A stretch of 64,000 nucleotides of DNA. It comes from Streptomyces alboflavus (GTDB lineage Bacteria > Actinomycetota > Actinomycetes > Streptomycetales > Streptomycetaceae). Position numbers and translations under genes: made by a program. Position 1 is the first letter of the stretch; each line of letters starts with the position of its first letter. The stretch covers positions 31,425 through 95,424 of the forward strand of contig NZ_JNXT01000039.1 of assembly GCF_000716675.1 (NCBI RefSeq), read 5' to 3'. The notes below the pieces were generated by a model, which was not told the origin of the DNA, did no database searches, and saw only the letters and a list, made by a program, of their open reading frames with translations. Of the stretch, positions 10,021-19,313 are shown piece by piece.

Positions 10021-13000
10021 GTGGACGACTATGCGGGACGGGTGCTCGCCGACCGCTACCGCCTGCCGCTGCCCCCGTCCGACGAGTACGAACTCGCCGA
10101 GACCCGCGCCTTCGACACCTACAGCGGCCAGGAGGTCCTGGTCCGGCAGGTGCCGCTGCCCGAGATCGTCGAGGCGGAGGTGCTCGGCGACGAGGCGTAC
10201 GGCGACGGCGATCTGAGCGACGTCCTGCCCGGCGGGCTGCCCGAGGGTTTCCGGAGCGCGCGCGGGAGCGCGGCCCGTGGCGGCGCCCGGCGCGCGGGCT
10301 CGCGCGCGACGCGCAGGCCGAGCGACCCCGCGGTCCTGCGGGCCATCGAGGCCGCCCAGGCCGCCGCGCGCATCCCCGACCACCCGCGGCTCGACCAGGT
10401 CTTCGACGTGTTCGCGGAGGACGGCTCGCTGTGGATAGTGAGCGAACTGGTCGCGGCCCGGCCGCTCGCGGCGTTATTGGCCGACCGGCCGCTGAACCCC
10501 TTCCGCGCGGCGGAGGTCGCGGCGGACGTCGTCACGGCCCTGCGCGTCCTGCACGCGCACGGCTGGGTGCACCGGAACATCACCGCGCGCACGGTGCTCG
10601 TCTGCGACGACGGCCGCGTCATGCTGACGGGGCTCGCCGCGGGCGCTGCGGAGGAGGCCCTGTGCGGGTACGACCCGCGGCCCGAGGAGGACGACTTCGC
10701 GGGCTTCACCGAGCCCGAGGGCGCGGTGCCCGAGCCGGTGGGCGGCGCGGGGTACGCGGCGCTGGAGGCCGCGGGGGCGGACGGGGACGGCGAGTACGCC
10801 GGGTACGACGAGTCGGCTGAGTACGCCGGGTACGACGAGCACGGTGAGCACGGCGAGCACGGCGCGTACGGAGACAACGGCTCCCACCGCGAGCACGGCG
10901 GCAACGGATCGCGTGGGCACGCCGCGATCGAGGCCGCGCGGCAGGCGGACGACGGCGGGGCCGAGCCGCCGTACGGCAGCGCCGAGCGGGACCTCAGGGC
11001 GGCGCGGGCCGGGGCCATCGCCGCGTACCGGGCGGGCGCGGCGCGGGCCGCGGCCCGGGTGAGCGAGCGCGGCGCGGCGGGGCGGGCCGAGGCGGACGGC
11101 GGCGCCGAGCGCGGCGACGGCGCGTACGACACCTATGGCGGCGAGGGCGCGGACGGCGACGGTGGTTCCGTCGGCGCGGGCGGCTCCGTCGGGCACATCT
11201 CGGATCCGTACGGGGTCCGGGAGCGGCAGAAGAAGCCGTGGCACGGGGCTGTGCCGCGCGCAGGAGCCGTGCCCGCGCAGGGCGGCGCGCCGGGTTCGCA
11301 CGGCGCACCGGGCTCCCACAACGCGCCGGGTTCCCACGGCGCACCCGACGCCCACCACGCCCCGGGCCCGCACGGCGCCCCGGCCCCGCAACGCGCCCCC
11401 GGCGCACAGGGCGGCGCGCAGAGCCCCCCGCCCCACCCCTTCACCAAGCAGCTCCCGTCCGCACAGCTCCCGTCCGCACAGCTCCCCTCCGCCCGGACGC
11501 AGCCCGCCCCGGACCGGCAGGCCCCCGCGCGCCCGGCGCCGTACCCCTCGGCCCCGCACGCGTCGGCGCCGCGAGAGTCCACCCCGTACCCCTCGACCCC
11601 GCACGCGTCGGCCTCCTCGGCCCCGCGCGAGTCGACCCCGTACGCCCCGACTCCGTACCAGCCCAGGCAGAACCTCCCCGCGCCCGCCGCCCGCCCCGCG
11701 CCCGACCTCGCCAAGTCGCCCGGCCACAGGGGCACGACCGGTGCCCCCGAGGGCAACGCCCGTCCTCGTGAGGGCGAGTGGGACGACCCCGCCGGTGAGC
11801 TGCGCGCGCGCCGTGGTCCGACCACCGCGCTCGCCGCCGAGCGCGCCCGGCACGCCCGGATGACCGTCGTCGGCGCCGTCACGGAGCGGTGGGCGCCGGA
11901 GCAGGCCGGGCCGGTGCACGACAACTGGCAGCTGGCCGCGCCGATCGGGCCCGCCACCGACCTGTGGGCGCTCGGCGCGCTGCTGTTCCGCGCCGTCCAG
12001 GGCCACGCCCCGTATCCGGAGGACAGCACCGCCGAGCTGGTGCAGCTGGTGTGCGCGGAGCCGCCCGCGTTCGCGGAGGAGTGCGGTCCGCTGCGGCCCG
12101 TCGTCGAGTCGCTGCTGCGTCAGGACCCGACCGAGCGCATCGACTTCGAGGAGCTGAGCGGCTGGCTGCGCTCCCTGGTGCGGTCGGCGCCGGAGCCGGA
12201 CGCGGGCGTGCACGTGGTGCCCGCGCCGCCGTACGACGGCGGCAAGCTGCCCGTCGTACGCCGCCGCGGCGAGGTCGTCCGCAAGCGCCGCTCGCCCGCG
12301 CCGGTCCCGGCCGGGGACGACGGCGGCCAGGGCCACGGCCGCCACAAGCGCGGTCGGGAGCGCGTCAAGGAGCGCGGCAGGGACACCAGGCCGGTGCGGG
12401 CGCCGCGCCCCGAGCGGGCACCGAGCGCCCGGGGACCGAGGTCCCTTGGCCGTGTCCTGCTCGTCGTGATCCTGGCCGGTCTGGTGGCGGCCGTCGCGTA
12501 CGCGATGCTGTTCATGCCCGAGTCCGGCGAGGGCGAGGGCACCGGCCGCACCGGAAACGCGGGCGAGGTCAGCCCGGCGCCCGACGGCAACGGCGAGCGC
12601 CCGAGCGGAGGCGAGGCGCCGGACGACGACGGCAAGGGCACGGGCGACGGTGACGACGGGAAGGCGTCGGACCCGGAGAAGACGCCCGGTTCGCAGGAGC
12701 CCCAGACCACCGACCCGGACCTCGCGTCCGGCTTCACGCTGCGCAAGGACGCCGAGGGCTTCCGGGTGGCCGTGGCCGACGGCTGGGACCGGCATCCCAA
12801 GAACGGCCGCGGTCAGGTCCTCTACAGCCACGGCCGCTTCGAGCTCCTCGTCGTCCCCGGCCGCGACAGCACCGGCGACTTCGGCACGGACCCGATGAAG
12901 TACCAGAAGGAGGACGAGCGCGAACTCCAGCCGTTCCGCGACTCGTCGTGGGCCACGTCCAGCGGACTCCGGCTCGTCGACGTGGGCGGAAAGTCCCGGG

Positions 13001-13176
13001 CCGAGGGGCAGTTCACGTGGCAGGACACCGACGGCACCGAGGTCTTCGTACGCAATCTCGCGATGGCCGTGGACGGGAAGTACCACGTGCTCCAGGTGCG
13101 CGGGCCCGAGGCGGAGCGGGACGAGGTGACGCGTCTGTTCGAGCAGGCGTCGACGTCCTACCGGCCCTCCGGCTGA
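10021..13176 (+). CDS. Receptor-type pseudokinase with inserted linker and TTA codon (array member 2)
   Basis: A 1051-residue relative of the neighbouring kinases that has lost catalytic residues. The glycine loop is absent, VAVK reads VLVR, HRD reads HRN (residues 184-186), and the DFG site reads GLA (204-206). The activation segment is replaced by about 400 residues of Tyr/Asp/Gly and then Pro/Ala-rich sequence before the APE motif at 625-627 and the C-lobe (DLWALGALL). A membrane helix (about 811-831) and an exported domain (GFRVAVADGW) follow. Codon 152 (10474-10476) is TTA, the rare leucine codon read by the bldA tRNA in Streptomyces. GTG start at 10021 with GGGGAGG 5 nt upstream. Probably a scaffold or allosteric partner of the adjacent kinases. 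Confidence 0.9.
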   Translation: MDDYAGRVLADRYRLPLPPSDEYELAETRAFDTYSGQEVLVRQVPLPEIVEAEVLGDEAYGDGDLSDVLPGGLPEGFRSARGSAARGGARRAGSRATRRPSDPAVLRAIEAAQAAARIPDHPRLDQVFDVFAEDGSLWIVSELVAARPLAALLADRPLNPFRAAEVAADVVTALRVLHAHGWVHRNITARTVLVCDDGRVMLTGLAAGAAEEALCGYDPRPEEDDFAGFTEPEGAVPEPVGGAGYAALEAAGADGDGEYAGYDESAEYAGYDEHGEHGEHGAYGDNGSHREHGGNGSRGHAAIEAARQADDGGAEPPYGSAERDLRAARAGAIAAYRAGAARAAARVSERGAAGRAEADGGAERGDGAYDTYGGEGADGDGGSVGAGGSVGHISDPYGVRERQKKPWHGAVPRAGAVPAQGGAPGSHGAPGSHNAPGSHGAPDAHHAPGPHGAPAPQRAPGAQGGAQSPPPHPFTKQLPSAQLPSAQLPSARTQPAPDRQAPARPAPYPSAPHASAPRESTPYPSTPHASASSAPRESTPYAPTPYQPRQNLPAPAARPAPDLAKSPGHRGTTGAPEGNARPREGEWDDPAGELRARRGPTTALAAERARHARMTVVGAVTERWAPEQAGPVHDNWQLAAPIGPATDLWALGALLFRAVQGHAPYPEDSTAELVQLVCAEPPAFAEECGPLRPVVESLLRQDPTERIDFEELSGWLRSLVRSAPEPDAGVHVVPAPPYDGGKLPVVRRRGEVVRKRRSPAPVPAGDDGGQGHGRHKRGRERVKERGRDTRPVRAPRPERAPSARGPRSLGRVLLVVILAGLVAAVAYAMLFMPESGEGEGTGRTGNAGEVSPAPDGNGERPSGGEAPDDDGKGTGDGDDGKASDPEKTPGSQEPQTTDPDLASGFTLRKDAEGFRVAVADGWDRHPKNGRGQVLYSHGRFELLVVPGRDSTGDFGTDPMKYQKEDERELQPFRDSSWATSSGLRLVDVGGKSRAEGQFTWQDTDGTEVFVRNLAMAVDGKYHVLQVRGPEAERDEVTRLFEQASTSYRPSG

Positions 13177-13178
13177 CT

Positions 13179-13310
13179 CCCGACCGTCCGCCGCGGGCAC
13201 GCCGACGGGCCCCCGACCGTCCGCCGCGGGCACGCTGGCTGACTCCCGACCGCCCGCCGCGGGCACACCGACGGACCCCCGGCCGCCCGCCGCGGGCACG
13301 CCAACTGGCC
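13179..13310. repeat. Four tandem 33-bp repeats
   Basis: Units begin CCCGACCG at 13179, 13212, 13245 and CCCGGCCG at 13278, an exact 33-bp period with scattered substitutions. Each unit contains a CCGCGG core. The array begins 2 bp after the pseudokinase stop codon and ends about 150 bp before the next kinase. Confidence 0.9.
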
Positions 13311-13456
13311 CTCGCCGGGCAGGCGTCCGCACCCCGCCCGCGTCACAGTGCGGTCTCCGATGACCCCCTCCCGTTCCCTGTACGCGCCCCCCTCCTTAAC
13401 CTGGGCTCTGGCAAACCTCAGGAACCTGGCCCTGTCAAGACCAACTGCGGGGGAAC

Positions 13457-15208
13457 GTGAATCAGATGCAGGGCCTGCTCCTCGCCGGCCGCTACCGGCT
13501 CGGCGAGTCCATCGGCAGTGGTGGCATGGGCCGCGTGTGGCGTGCGCGGGACGAGGTGCTGCACCGCGTCGTCGCCGTCAAGGAACTGACGGCGGCCCAG
13601 TGGGTGCAGGAGGCCGACCGCGAGGTGCTGCTCACCCGGACGCAGACGGAGGCGCGCGCCCAGGCCCAGATCAACCACTCCGCGGTCGTCACGGTCCACG
13701 ACGTCCTCGAGTACGACGACCGGCCCTGGATCGTGATGGAGCTGGTCGAGGGCCCCTCGCTCGCCGACGCGGTCAAGGAGCGGGGCCGCATCGAGCCCCG
13801 CGAGGCCGCCCGCGTCGGCCTGTGGGTCCTGCGGGCCCTGCGCGCCGCACACGGCGCCGGGGTCCTGCACCGCGACATCAAGCCGGGCAACGTCCTGCTC
13901 TCCGAGGACGGCCGGGTGCTGCTCACCGACTTCGGGATCGCCTCGATCGAGGGCGACTCGACGATCACGCGCACCGGCGAGGTCGTCGGCTCCGTCGACT
14001 ATCTGGCGCCCGAGCGGGTCAGCGGCGCCAACCCCGGCCCCGCCGCCGACCTGTGGGCGCTCGGCGCCACCCTGTACACGGCGGTCGAGGGCAACTCGCC
14101 GTTCCGGCGCACGTCGCCGCTCGGCACGATGCAGGCCGTGGTGACGGAGGAGCCCGATCCGGTGCGGTACGCGGGGCCGCTCGGGCCCGTCATCTCGGCG
14201 CTCCTGGCCAAGGATCCGGACGCGCGGCCGGACGCGGCCGAGGCGGAGCAGATGCTCGCGGAGGCGGCGGAGGGGCGGCGTCCGGGGGCGGCGCAGGCGT
14301 ACGTGCCGACGACGGTGCAGGAGGAACTGACAGCCCCCACGCCCCCGCACCACCCGTCCGCCGTGCCTCCCGCGTCCCTCCCCGGGGCGCACACCCCGCC
14401 CTCGTCCACCCCGGTCCCGGGAGCGGCGCATTCCGGCCACGTAGGTCCGGGCGGGCCGACGTCGGGGCAGGCCGCCGATCCGTCCGGCCGCGCCACACCG
14501 TCCCCGTACGGCACTTCGCAGACGCACGCCGCGCCGACCTCGTACGGCACGCCCCCCTCGTACGGCGCCCACGGCCCGTCCGACACGGGCGCCACGCCCA
14601 CAGGGCCAGGGCGTCGGCGCCTGCTCCGGGCCCTCGTGCCGATCGCGGCGGCCGCGGCGGTCGGCGGGGGTGCGGTGGCCGGCTATCTGTACCTCGGCGG
14701 CGGCAGCGAGGGCAAGGACGGGAAGGGCAAGGGCGACAAGGCCGGTGAGGTCGTCGGTGCGATCCCCAAGAGCTGGGTGCGCGTGCACGACGCGGAGGGC
14801 TTCAGCCTCATGCTGCCCAAGGGCTGGGAGCGGCGGGTGGACGGCACCCAGATCGACTACACCCCGGACGACGGCCGCCACTTCGTGCGCATCAGCGTCG
14901 ACCCCGACCCCGACTTCGACAGCCCGTACGCCCACCAGCTCGACCTGGAGAAACAGCTGAAGAGGCTGCCCGAGTACCGGCGGCTGCACCTCAACTCCAA
15001 CACCTTCCGCGACCGGCCCGGCGCCCTCTGGGAGTTCAGCTGGACGGCGGGCGCGAGCGACACCACGAAGGGCCCGCGGCGCGCCATCTCGCAGAGCTAC
15101 GTCAGCCGCGCGGGCACCGAGTACGTGATCTACATGTCGGCGCCGGAGGCGAACTGGAAGAAGACCCGGCAGCAGTTCGACGCGGTGCTGCGCGGCTGGC
15201 GCGACTGA
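13457..15208 (+). CDS. Receptor-type Ser/Thr protein kinase (array member 3)
   Basis: Hanks-type kinase of 583 residues with the full catalytic set: SGGMGRVW glycine loop, lysine 42, HRD aspartate 140, DFG aspartate 158. A Pro/Ser/Thr-rich linker (about 285-388) leads to a membrane helix (about 391-413) and an exported domain that opens GFSLMLPKGW and contains a Trp-rich centre (ALWEFSW). This is the most compact member. I place the start at GTG 13457, 3 nt after a GGGGGA site; an in-frame ATG at 13466 would shorten it by three codons. Promoter DNA upstream lies between the 33-bp repeat array and the start. Confidence 0.92.
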   Translation: MNQMQGLLLAGRYRLGESIGSGGMGRVWRARDEVLHRVVAVKELTAAQWVQEADREVLLTRTQTEARAQAQINHSAVVTVHDVLEYDDRPWIVMELVEGPSLADAVKERGRIEPREAARVGLWVLRALRAAHGAGVLHRDIKPGNVLLSEDGRVLLTDFGIASIEGDSTITRTGEVVGSVDYLAPERVSGANPGPAADLWALGATLYTAVEGNSPFRRTSPLGTMQAVVTEEPDPVRYAGPLGPVISALLAKDPDARPDAAEAEQMLAEAAEGRRPGAAQAYVPTTVQEELTAPTPPHHPSAVPPASLPGAHTPPSSTPVPGAAHSGHVGPGGPTSGQAADPSGRATPSPYGTSQTHAAPTSYGTPPSYGAHGPSDTGATPTGPGRRRLLRALVPIAAAAAVGGGAVAGYLYLGGGSEGKDGKGKGDKAGEVVGAIPKSWVRVHDAEGFSLMLPKGWERRVDGTQIDYTPDDGRHFVRISVDPDPDFDSPYAHQLDLEKQLKRLPEYRRLHLNSNTFRDRPGALWEFSWTAGASDTTKGPRRAISQSYVSRAGTEYVIYMSAPEANWKKTRQQFDAVLRGWRD

Positions 15209-15310
15209 TCCGGCCCGCTCGCCGGGGGACACGACCCGACCGCGGAAGGCCGTGGCCCGAACTCCGCTGGATACGGCCTGAACTGGCCCTTGTCCGGGCG
15301 GAGAGGATCC

Positions 15311-17215
15311 GTGACCACACCTCTGGGGCATGATGGCCGCATGGGGAGCCTGGGTGACAGCACCCGTGTGATCGCCGGCCGTTACCGCCTGGAGGTGCGG
15401 GTGGGCCAGGGCGGCATGGGTGTCGTGTGGCGCGCGACCGACCAGCTCCTCGGCCGTCGCGTCGCCGTCAAGGAGATCCCGCTCGACGAGACGCTCTCCG
15501 CCGAAGAGGCCGCGCGGCAGCGCGAGCGCACCCTGCGCGAGGCGCGTGCCGTCGCGCAGCTGCGGCATCCGCACATCATCGTGGTGCACGACGTCGTCGT
15601 CCACGACGAACGCCCGTACCTGGTCATGGAGTTGATCGAGGGCCCCACGCTGGCCCTGCGCATCGGCCGGTCAGGACCGCTCGGCCCGCAGGCCGCCGCC
15701 CGCATCGGCCTCGACCTGCTCGGCGCGCTCGGCGTCGCGCACGCCGCGGGCGTCCTGCACCGCGACCTGAAGCCCGCCAATGTGCTCCTGGAGGAGGCGA
15801 CCGGCAGGGTCGTGCTCACGGACTTCGGCATCGCGCAGGTCAGCGGGGCGACGACGCTCACGGAGAACGGGTCGTTCGTGGGCTCGCCGGAGTACACCGC
15901 GCCGGAGCGCATGTCGGGCGAGCGCACCGGGCCCGCGTCCGACCTGTGGTCCCTCGGCGCGTTGCTCGTGGCCGTGGTCACCGGCGAGTCGCCGTTCCGG
16001 CGGGACTCGATCGGCGGGGTGCTGCACGCCGTCGTCTTCGACGAGATCCGCCCGCCGCCCGCGGCGGAGCCGATCGCTCCGCTCGTCCTCGGCCTCCTCG
16101 AACGCGACCCGGAGCGGCGCCTGGACGCGGCCGGGGCGGAGCGGCTGCTGCGCGCGTACGTCGACACCGGGGTCATGCCGGGGCTGCCGGGCGCGGGGGA
16201 CGGCGCCCGGCGTCCTGTGCTCGCGTCCGCGCGGGGGCGGCTGTCGGGGCGTGCGCGGGGGCGCGTGCCGGGGCGTGCGCCCGGGCGGTTGTCAGGGCGG
16301 GTGGAAGGGCGCTCGGAGGGCCGCGGGGAGGGGCGTTCACGGGGCTCGGGCCGTTCGGGCCGGACGTGGGGCTCGGGCCGGTCGTGGCGCTCAGGGCGCG
16401 CGGGGCCCCCGTCGGGGCGGCGCCCCCTCCTCTCCCTGCTCCCCGGCCGCCACCCGCCCCGGAGCCCGCGCACGCAGCCGCCGCCCGCACGCCCCGGCCA
16501 CCCGGACGAATCCGCCGCACACCTGTCCGCCCCCGCGCGCCGCCGCCAGAACCGCATCATGCTGATCGCCGCAGCGCTGGTCGCGGCCGTGGCGGGCGGC
16601 GCCGTGTCGGCCGCGACGCTGCTGCTCGGGCAGGACGCCGACGGGGACGGCGGCCGGAACACGCCGCCCAGTTCGGCGTCGCCCGACACCCCGACGGACT
16701 CCGGCGGCCCGCGCCCCACGGCGACGTCGACGGTCACCAAGACCCCGGACACGGTTTCTCCCTCCACCCCCGACGCCCCCGTGGGCTACCGCCTCGCCAA
16801 GGACCCGCGCGGCTTCGCCCTCGCCGTCCCCCAGGGCTACACCCGCCGCACGGACGGCCCGCACACCTTCTACGTCTCGCCGGGCGGCGCCGTCCGCATC
16901 GGCATCGAGGCGGCCGACCCCGTCCCCGGCGGCCCGCTCGCCGCGCAGCGCCGCGCCGCCGCCGAAGGACCCCGCGACCACCCCGGTTACCGCGACGCCG
17001 AGGTCACCGCGACCACCCGCAACGGCCGCCCCGCCGCACTGTGGCAGTACACCCGGGACGGCTCCGGCGGCGAGGCGGGCGCCCGGCGCACATACGACCT
17101 GTGCTGGCAGGAGGGCGGCCGGAGGTACGACGTGTGGGTGTCGGCGCCGACGGGGCAGGCGCGGGAGGGGCGGCGGCACTTCGACACGGCGGTGGACACG
17201 TTCGTGCGGCGGTGA
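15311..17215 (+). CDS. Receptor-type Ser/Thr protein kinase (array member 4)
   Basis: Hanks-type kinase, about 634 residues. Catalytic lysine 54, HRD aspartate 152 and DFG aspartate 171 are present. After the kinase domain comes an Arg/Gly/Ser-rich segment (about 300-410), unusually basic compared with the acidic or neutral linkers of its neighbours. A membrane helix follows (about 416-440), then an exported domain starting GFALAVPQGY. The start is uncertain: GTG 15311 follows GAGAGGA with 3-4 nt spacing, ATG 15341 lacks a clear ribosome site, and TTG 15290 is also in frame. The basic linker could bind anionic lipid or wall polymers if part of it lies close to the membrane, which is only a guess. 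Confidence 0.9.
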   Translation: MTTPLGHDGRMGSLGDSTRVIAGRYRLEVRVGQGGMGVVWRATDQLLGRRVAVKEIPLDETLSAEEAARQRERTLREARAVAQLRHPHIIVVHDVVVHDERPYLVMELIEGPTLALRIGRSGPLGPQAAARIGLDLLGALGVAHAAGVLHRDLKPANVLLEEATGRVVLTDFGIAQVSGATTLTENGSFVGSPEYTAPERMSGERTGPASDLWSLGALLVAVVTGESPFRRDSIGGVLHAVVFDEIRPPPAAEPIAPLVLGLLERDPERRLDAAGAERLLRAYVDTGVMPGLPGAGDGARRPVLASARGRLSGRARGRVPGRAPGRLSGRVEGRSEGRGEGRSRGSGRSGRTWGSGRSWRSGRAGPPSGRRPLLSLLPGRHPPRSPRTQPPPARPGHPDESAAHLSAPARRRQNRIMLIAAALVAAVAGGAVSAATLLLGQDADGDGGRNTPPSSASPDTPTDSGGPRPTATSTVTKTPDTVSPSTPDAPVGYRLAKDPRGFALAVPQGYTRRTDGPHTFYVSPGGAVRIGIEAADPVPGGPLAAQRRAAAEGPRDHPGYRDAEVTATTRNGRPAALWQYTRDGSGGEAGARRTYDLCWQEGGRRYDVWVSAPTGQAREGRRHFDTAVDTFVRR

Positions 17216-17433
17216 GGGTCCGGCGGTGAGGGCCTGCCGGTGGCGGTCCGGCGGTGGCGCGAATGTGCGGTGGCGCACAGGGGCGTGCGGAGGGTGGGAG
17301 ATCGACTCAGACGCGCCGTTACGTGCGCCTTTCCGCACGTACGTCGCCGAAGTTCCCGGTTCCTGCATCACCCCGGTCACAACTGGGGACCCTGGCTGGA
17401 ACCCGAGGTACCCCGCACGGTACTCATGGGGGC

Positions 17434-19239
17434 ATGAGTAACGACGGGGGAGCCTCTCACGGCCCGAACGAGACCACCAGCTACGGCCTGCAGCCACCGC
17501 AGCCCCCGCAGCAAGGTGGCGGCGAGCCGTACCCCAATCCGTACGCCCAGCCCACCCAGGTGGTACCGAACCAGCCGCGCCCCGAGGCGCCCGCGCAGTC
17601 CGCACAGGGCTCGCAGCCCGGCCACCACGGCCAGCCCGCACAGCCCGGCCACCACGGCCAGCCCGTGCCGGACGCCCGGGCCACGGAGGCGACGCGGGCC
17701 GAGCCCGGTTCCGGCCGCCTGGTCGGCGGGCGCTACCGGCTGCTCTCCAAGCTCGGCCACGGCGGCATGGGCACGGTGTGGCGGGCCAAGGACGAGACGG
17801 TGGACCGCGAGGTCGCCGTCAAGGAGCCGAGGGTTCCGGACCATCTGCCGGAGCGGGAGCGCGCCAACGCCTTCGAGCGGATGCGCCGCGAGGCACGCGC
17901 CGCGGCCCGCCTCGACCACCCGGCCGTGGTCAACGTCCACGACGTCGTCGTCGAGGACGGCCAGCCGTGGATCGTGATGGAGTTCGTGCGGGGCCGCTCG
18001 CTCGGCGCCGCGCTGCGCGACGAGGGCACGCTCGGCGCCCGGGACGCGGCCCGGGTCGGCCTCGAGGTGCTCGGTGCCCTGGAGGCCGCGCACGCGGCGG
18101 GCGTCCTGCACCGCGACGTGAAGCCGGACAACGTGATGATCGGCGGGCACGACCGTGTCGTCCTCACCGACTTCGGCATCGCCCAGATCGAGGGCGAGAC
18201 GAACCTGACGGACACCGGCGGCTTCGTCGGCTCGCCGGAGTTCATCGCCCCGGAGCGGGTCCTCGGGCAGCGCCCCGGACCGGCGTCCGACCTGTGGTCG
18301 CTGGGCGTCGTGCTGTACGCGGCGACCGAGGGCGTCTCGCCGTTCCGCCGCAACAACACGCCCGCCACGCTCCAGTCCGTCCTGAACGCCACGCCCGCCG
18401 CGCCCGCGTCCGCGCAGGGCCCGCTCGCCGACGCCATCAACGGCCTGCTGCACAAGGAACCCGCCCACCGCCCGAGTGCCGCCCAGGTCAGGGCCATGCT
18501 GGAGGAGGCCGCGAAGCCGCCGCAGCCCCCGCAGCTGCCCGCGACGCGCTTCGTGACGGCGGGCCACGCGGACGCCGGTGCTCCGGCGCCGGACCGCGGC
18601 AAGGGCGTCTTCCTCGGCCGCAAGGCGCTCGTGGCCGTCGGCGGTGTCGTCGTCCTCGCGGTGGCCGCCGCGGTGGTCCTCGCCGTGAAGCCGTTCGGGG
18701 GCGACTCGGACGCGGGGAAGTGGACGCAGCACGAGGAGAAGTCGCTGGGCGCGACGCTGTCCGTGCCCGAGGGCTACCGCAAGACCGACGACGGGGGCGA
18801 GACGCCCAAGGAGCACTGGGTCACGTACACGGACCAGAGCGGCAGCCTCTTCGTGTCGCTGCAGCTCAGCAAGAAGTCCGAGGACGACCTCAAGTACATC
18901 GCGGGCACCTCGATGGCCGAGGCGTACGAGGACATGAAGGACCTGGAGAACGGCAGCACGGTGCTCGGTTCGCTGAGCCCGTCGGACGGGGTGGGGTCCG
19001 GCAAGAAGACGACGCAGGGCGACTACAAGGGCAAGCAGTCGGCCGAGAACCTGATCCCGTACACCAACAAGGAGTCCTCGGTCGTCTACCCGCGCGAGGC
19101 CAAGGTCTTCTACTACCGGACCTCGGCGGGCGACATGTACAAGCTGTGGATCGACTACCCGGCCAAGAGCGACTTCACCGAGCGGGGGCGCGAGGTCGCG
19201 AAGAAGGCGATCGAGGGCCTGGAGATCGCGAAGCCCTGA
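17434..19239 (+). CDS. Receptor-type Ser/Thr protein kinase (array member 5)
   Basis: Kinase of 601 residues that differs from its siblings in carrying a disordered N-terminal arm of about 95 residues (Pro/Gln/Gly with repeats of GHHGQPAQP type) before the catalytic domain. Lysine 130, HRD aspartate 228 and DFG aspartate 246 are intact. The membrane helix is at about 399-419. The exported domain starts GATLSVPEGY and is rich in Lys/Asp/Ser. ATG 17434 is chosen because the region upstream loses coding character; the ribosome site (GGGGG) is weak. The N-terminal arm could recruit partners, as in other actinobacterial kinases, but no binding motif is evident. Confidence 0.9.
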   Translation: MSNDGGASHGPNETTSYGLQPPQPPQQGGGEPYPNPYAQPTQVVPNQPRPEAPAQSAQGSQPGHHGQPAQPGHHGQPVPDARATEATRAEPGSGRLVGGRYRLLSKLGHGGMGTVWRAKDETVDREVAVKEPRVPDHLPERERANAFERMRREARAAARLDHPAVVNVHDVVVEDGQPWIVMEFVRGRSLGAALRDEGTLGARDAARVGLEVLGALEAAHAAGVLHRDVKPDNVMIGGHDRVVLTDFGIAQIEGETNLTDTGGFVGSPEFIAPERVLGQRPGPASDLWSLGVVLYAATEGVSPFRRNNTPATLQSVLNATPAAPASAQGPLADAINGLLHKEPAHRPSAAQVRAMLEEAAKPPQPPQLPATRFVTAGHADAGAPAPDRGKGVFLGRKALVAVGGVVVLAVAAAVVLAVKPFGGDSDAGKWTQHEEKSLGATLSVPEGYRKTDDGGETPKEHWVTYTDQSGSLFVSLQLSKKSEDDLKYIAGTSMAEAYEDMKDLENGSTVLGSLSPSDGVGSGKKTTQGDYKGKQSAENLIPYTNKESSVVYPREAKVFYYRTSAGDMYKLWIDYPAKSDFTERGREVAKKAIEGLEIAKP

Positions 19240-19313
19240 GCGGCCGGTGGTCCGGAGTCACAGGAGCGTCACCGTGCTGGCCCTCGTACGCCCGCGCGCG
19301 ATAGGCATGCGGC

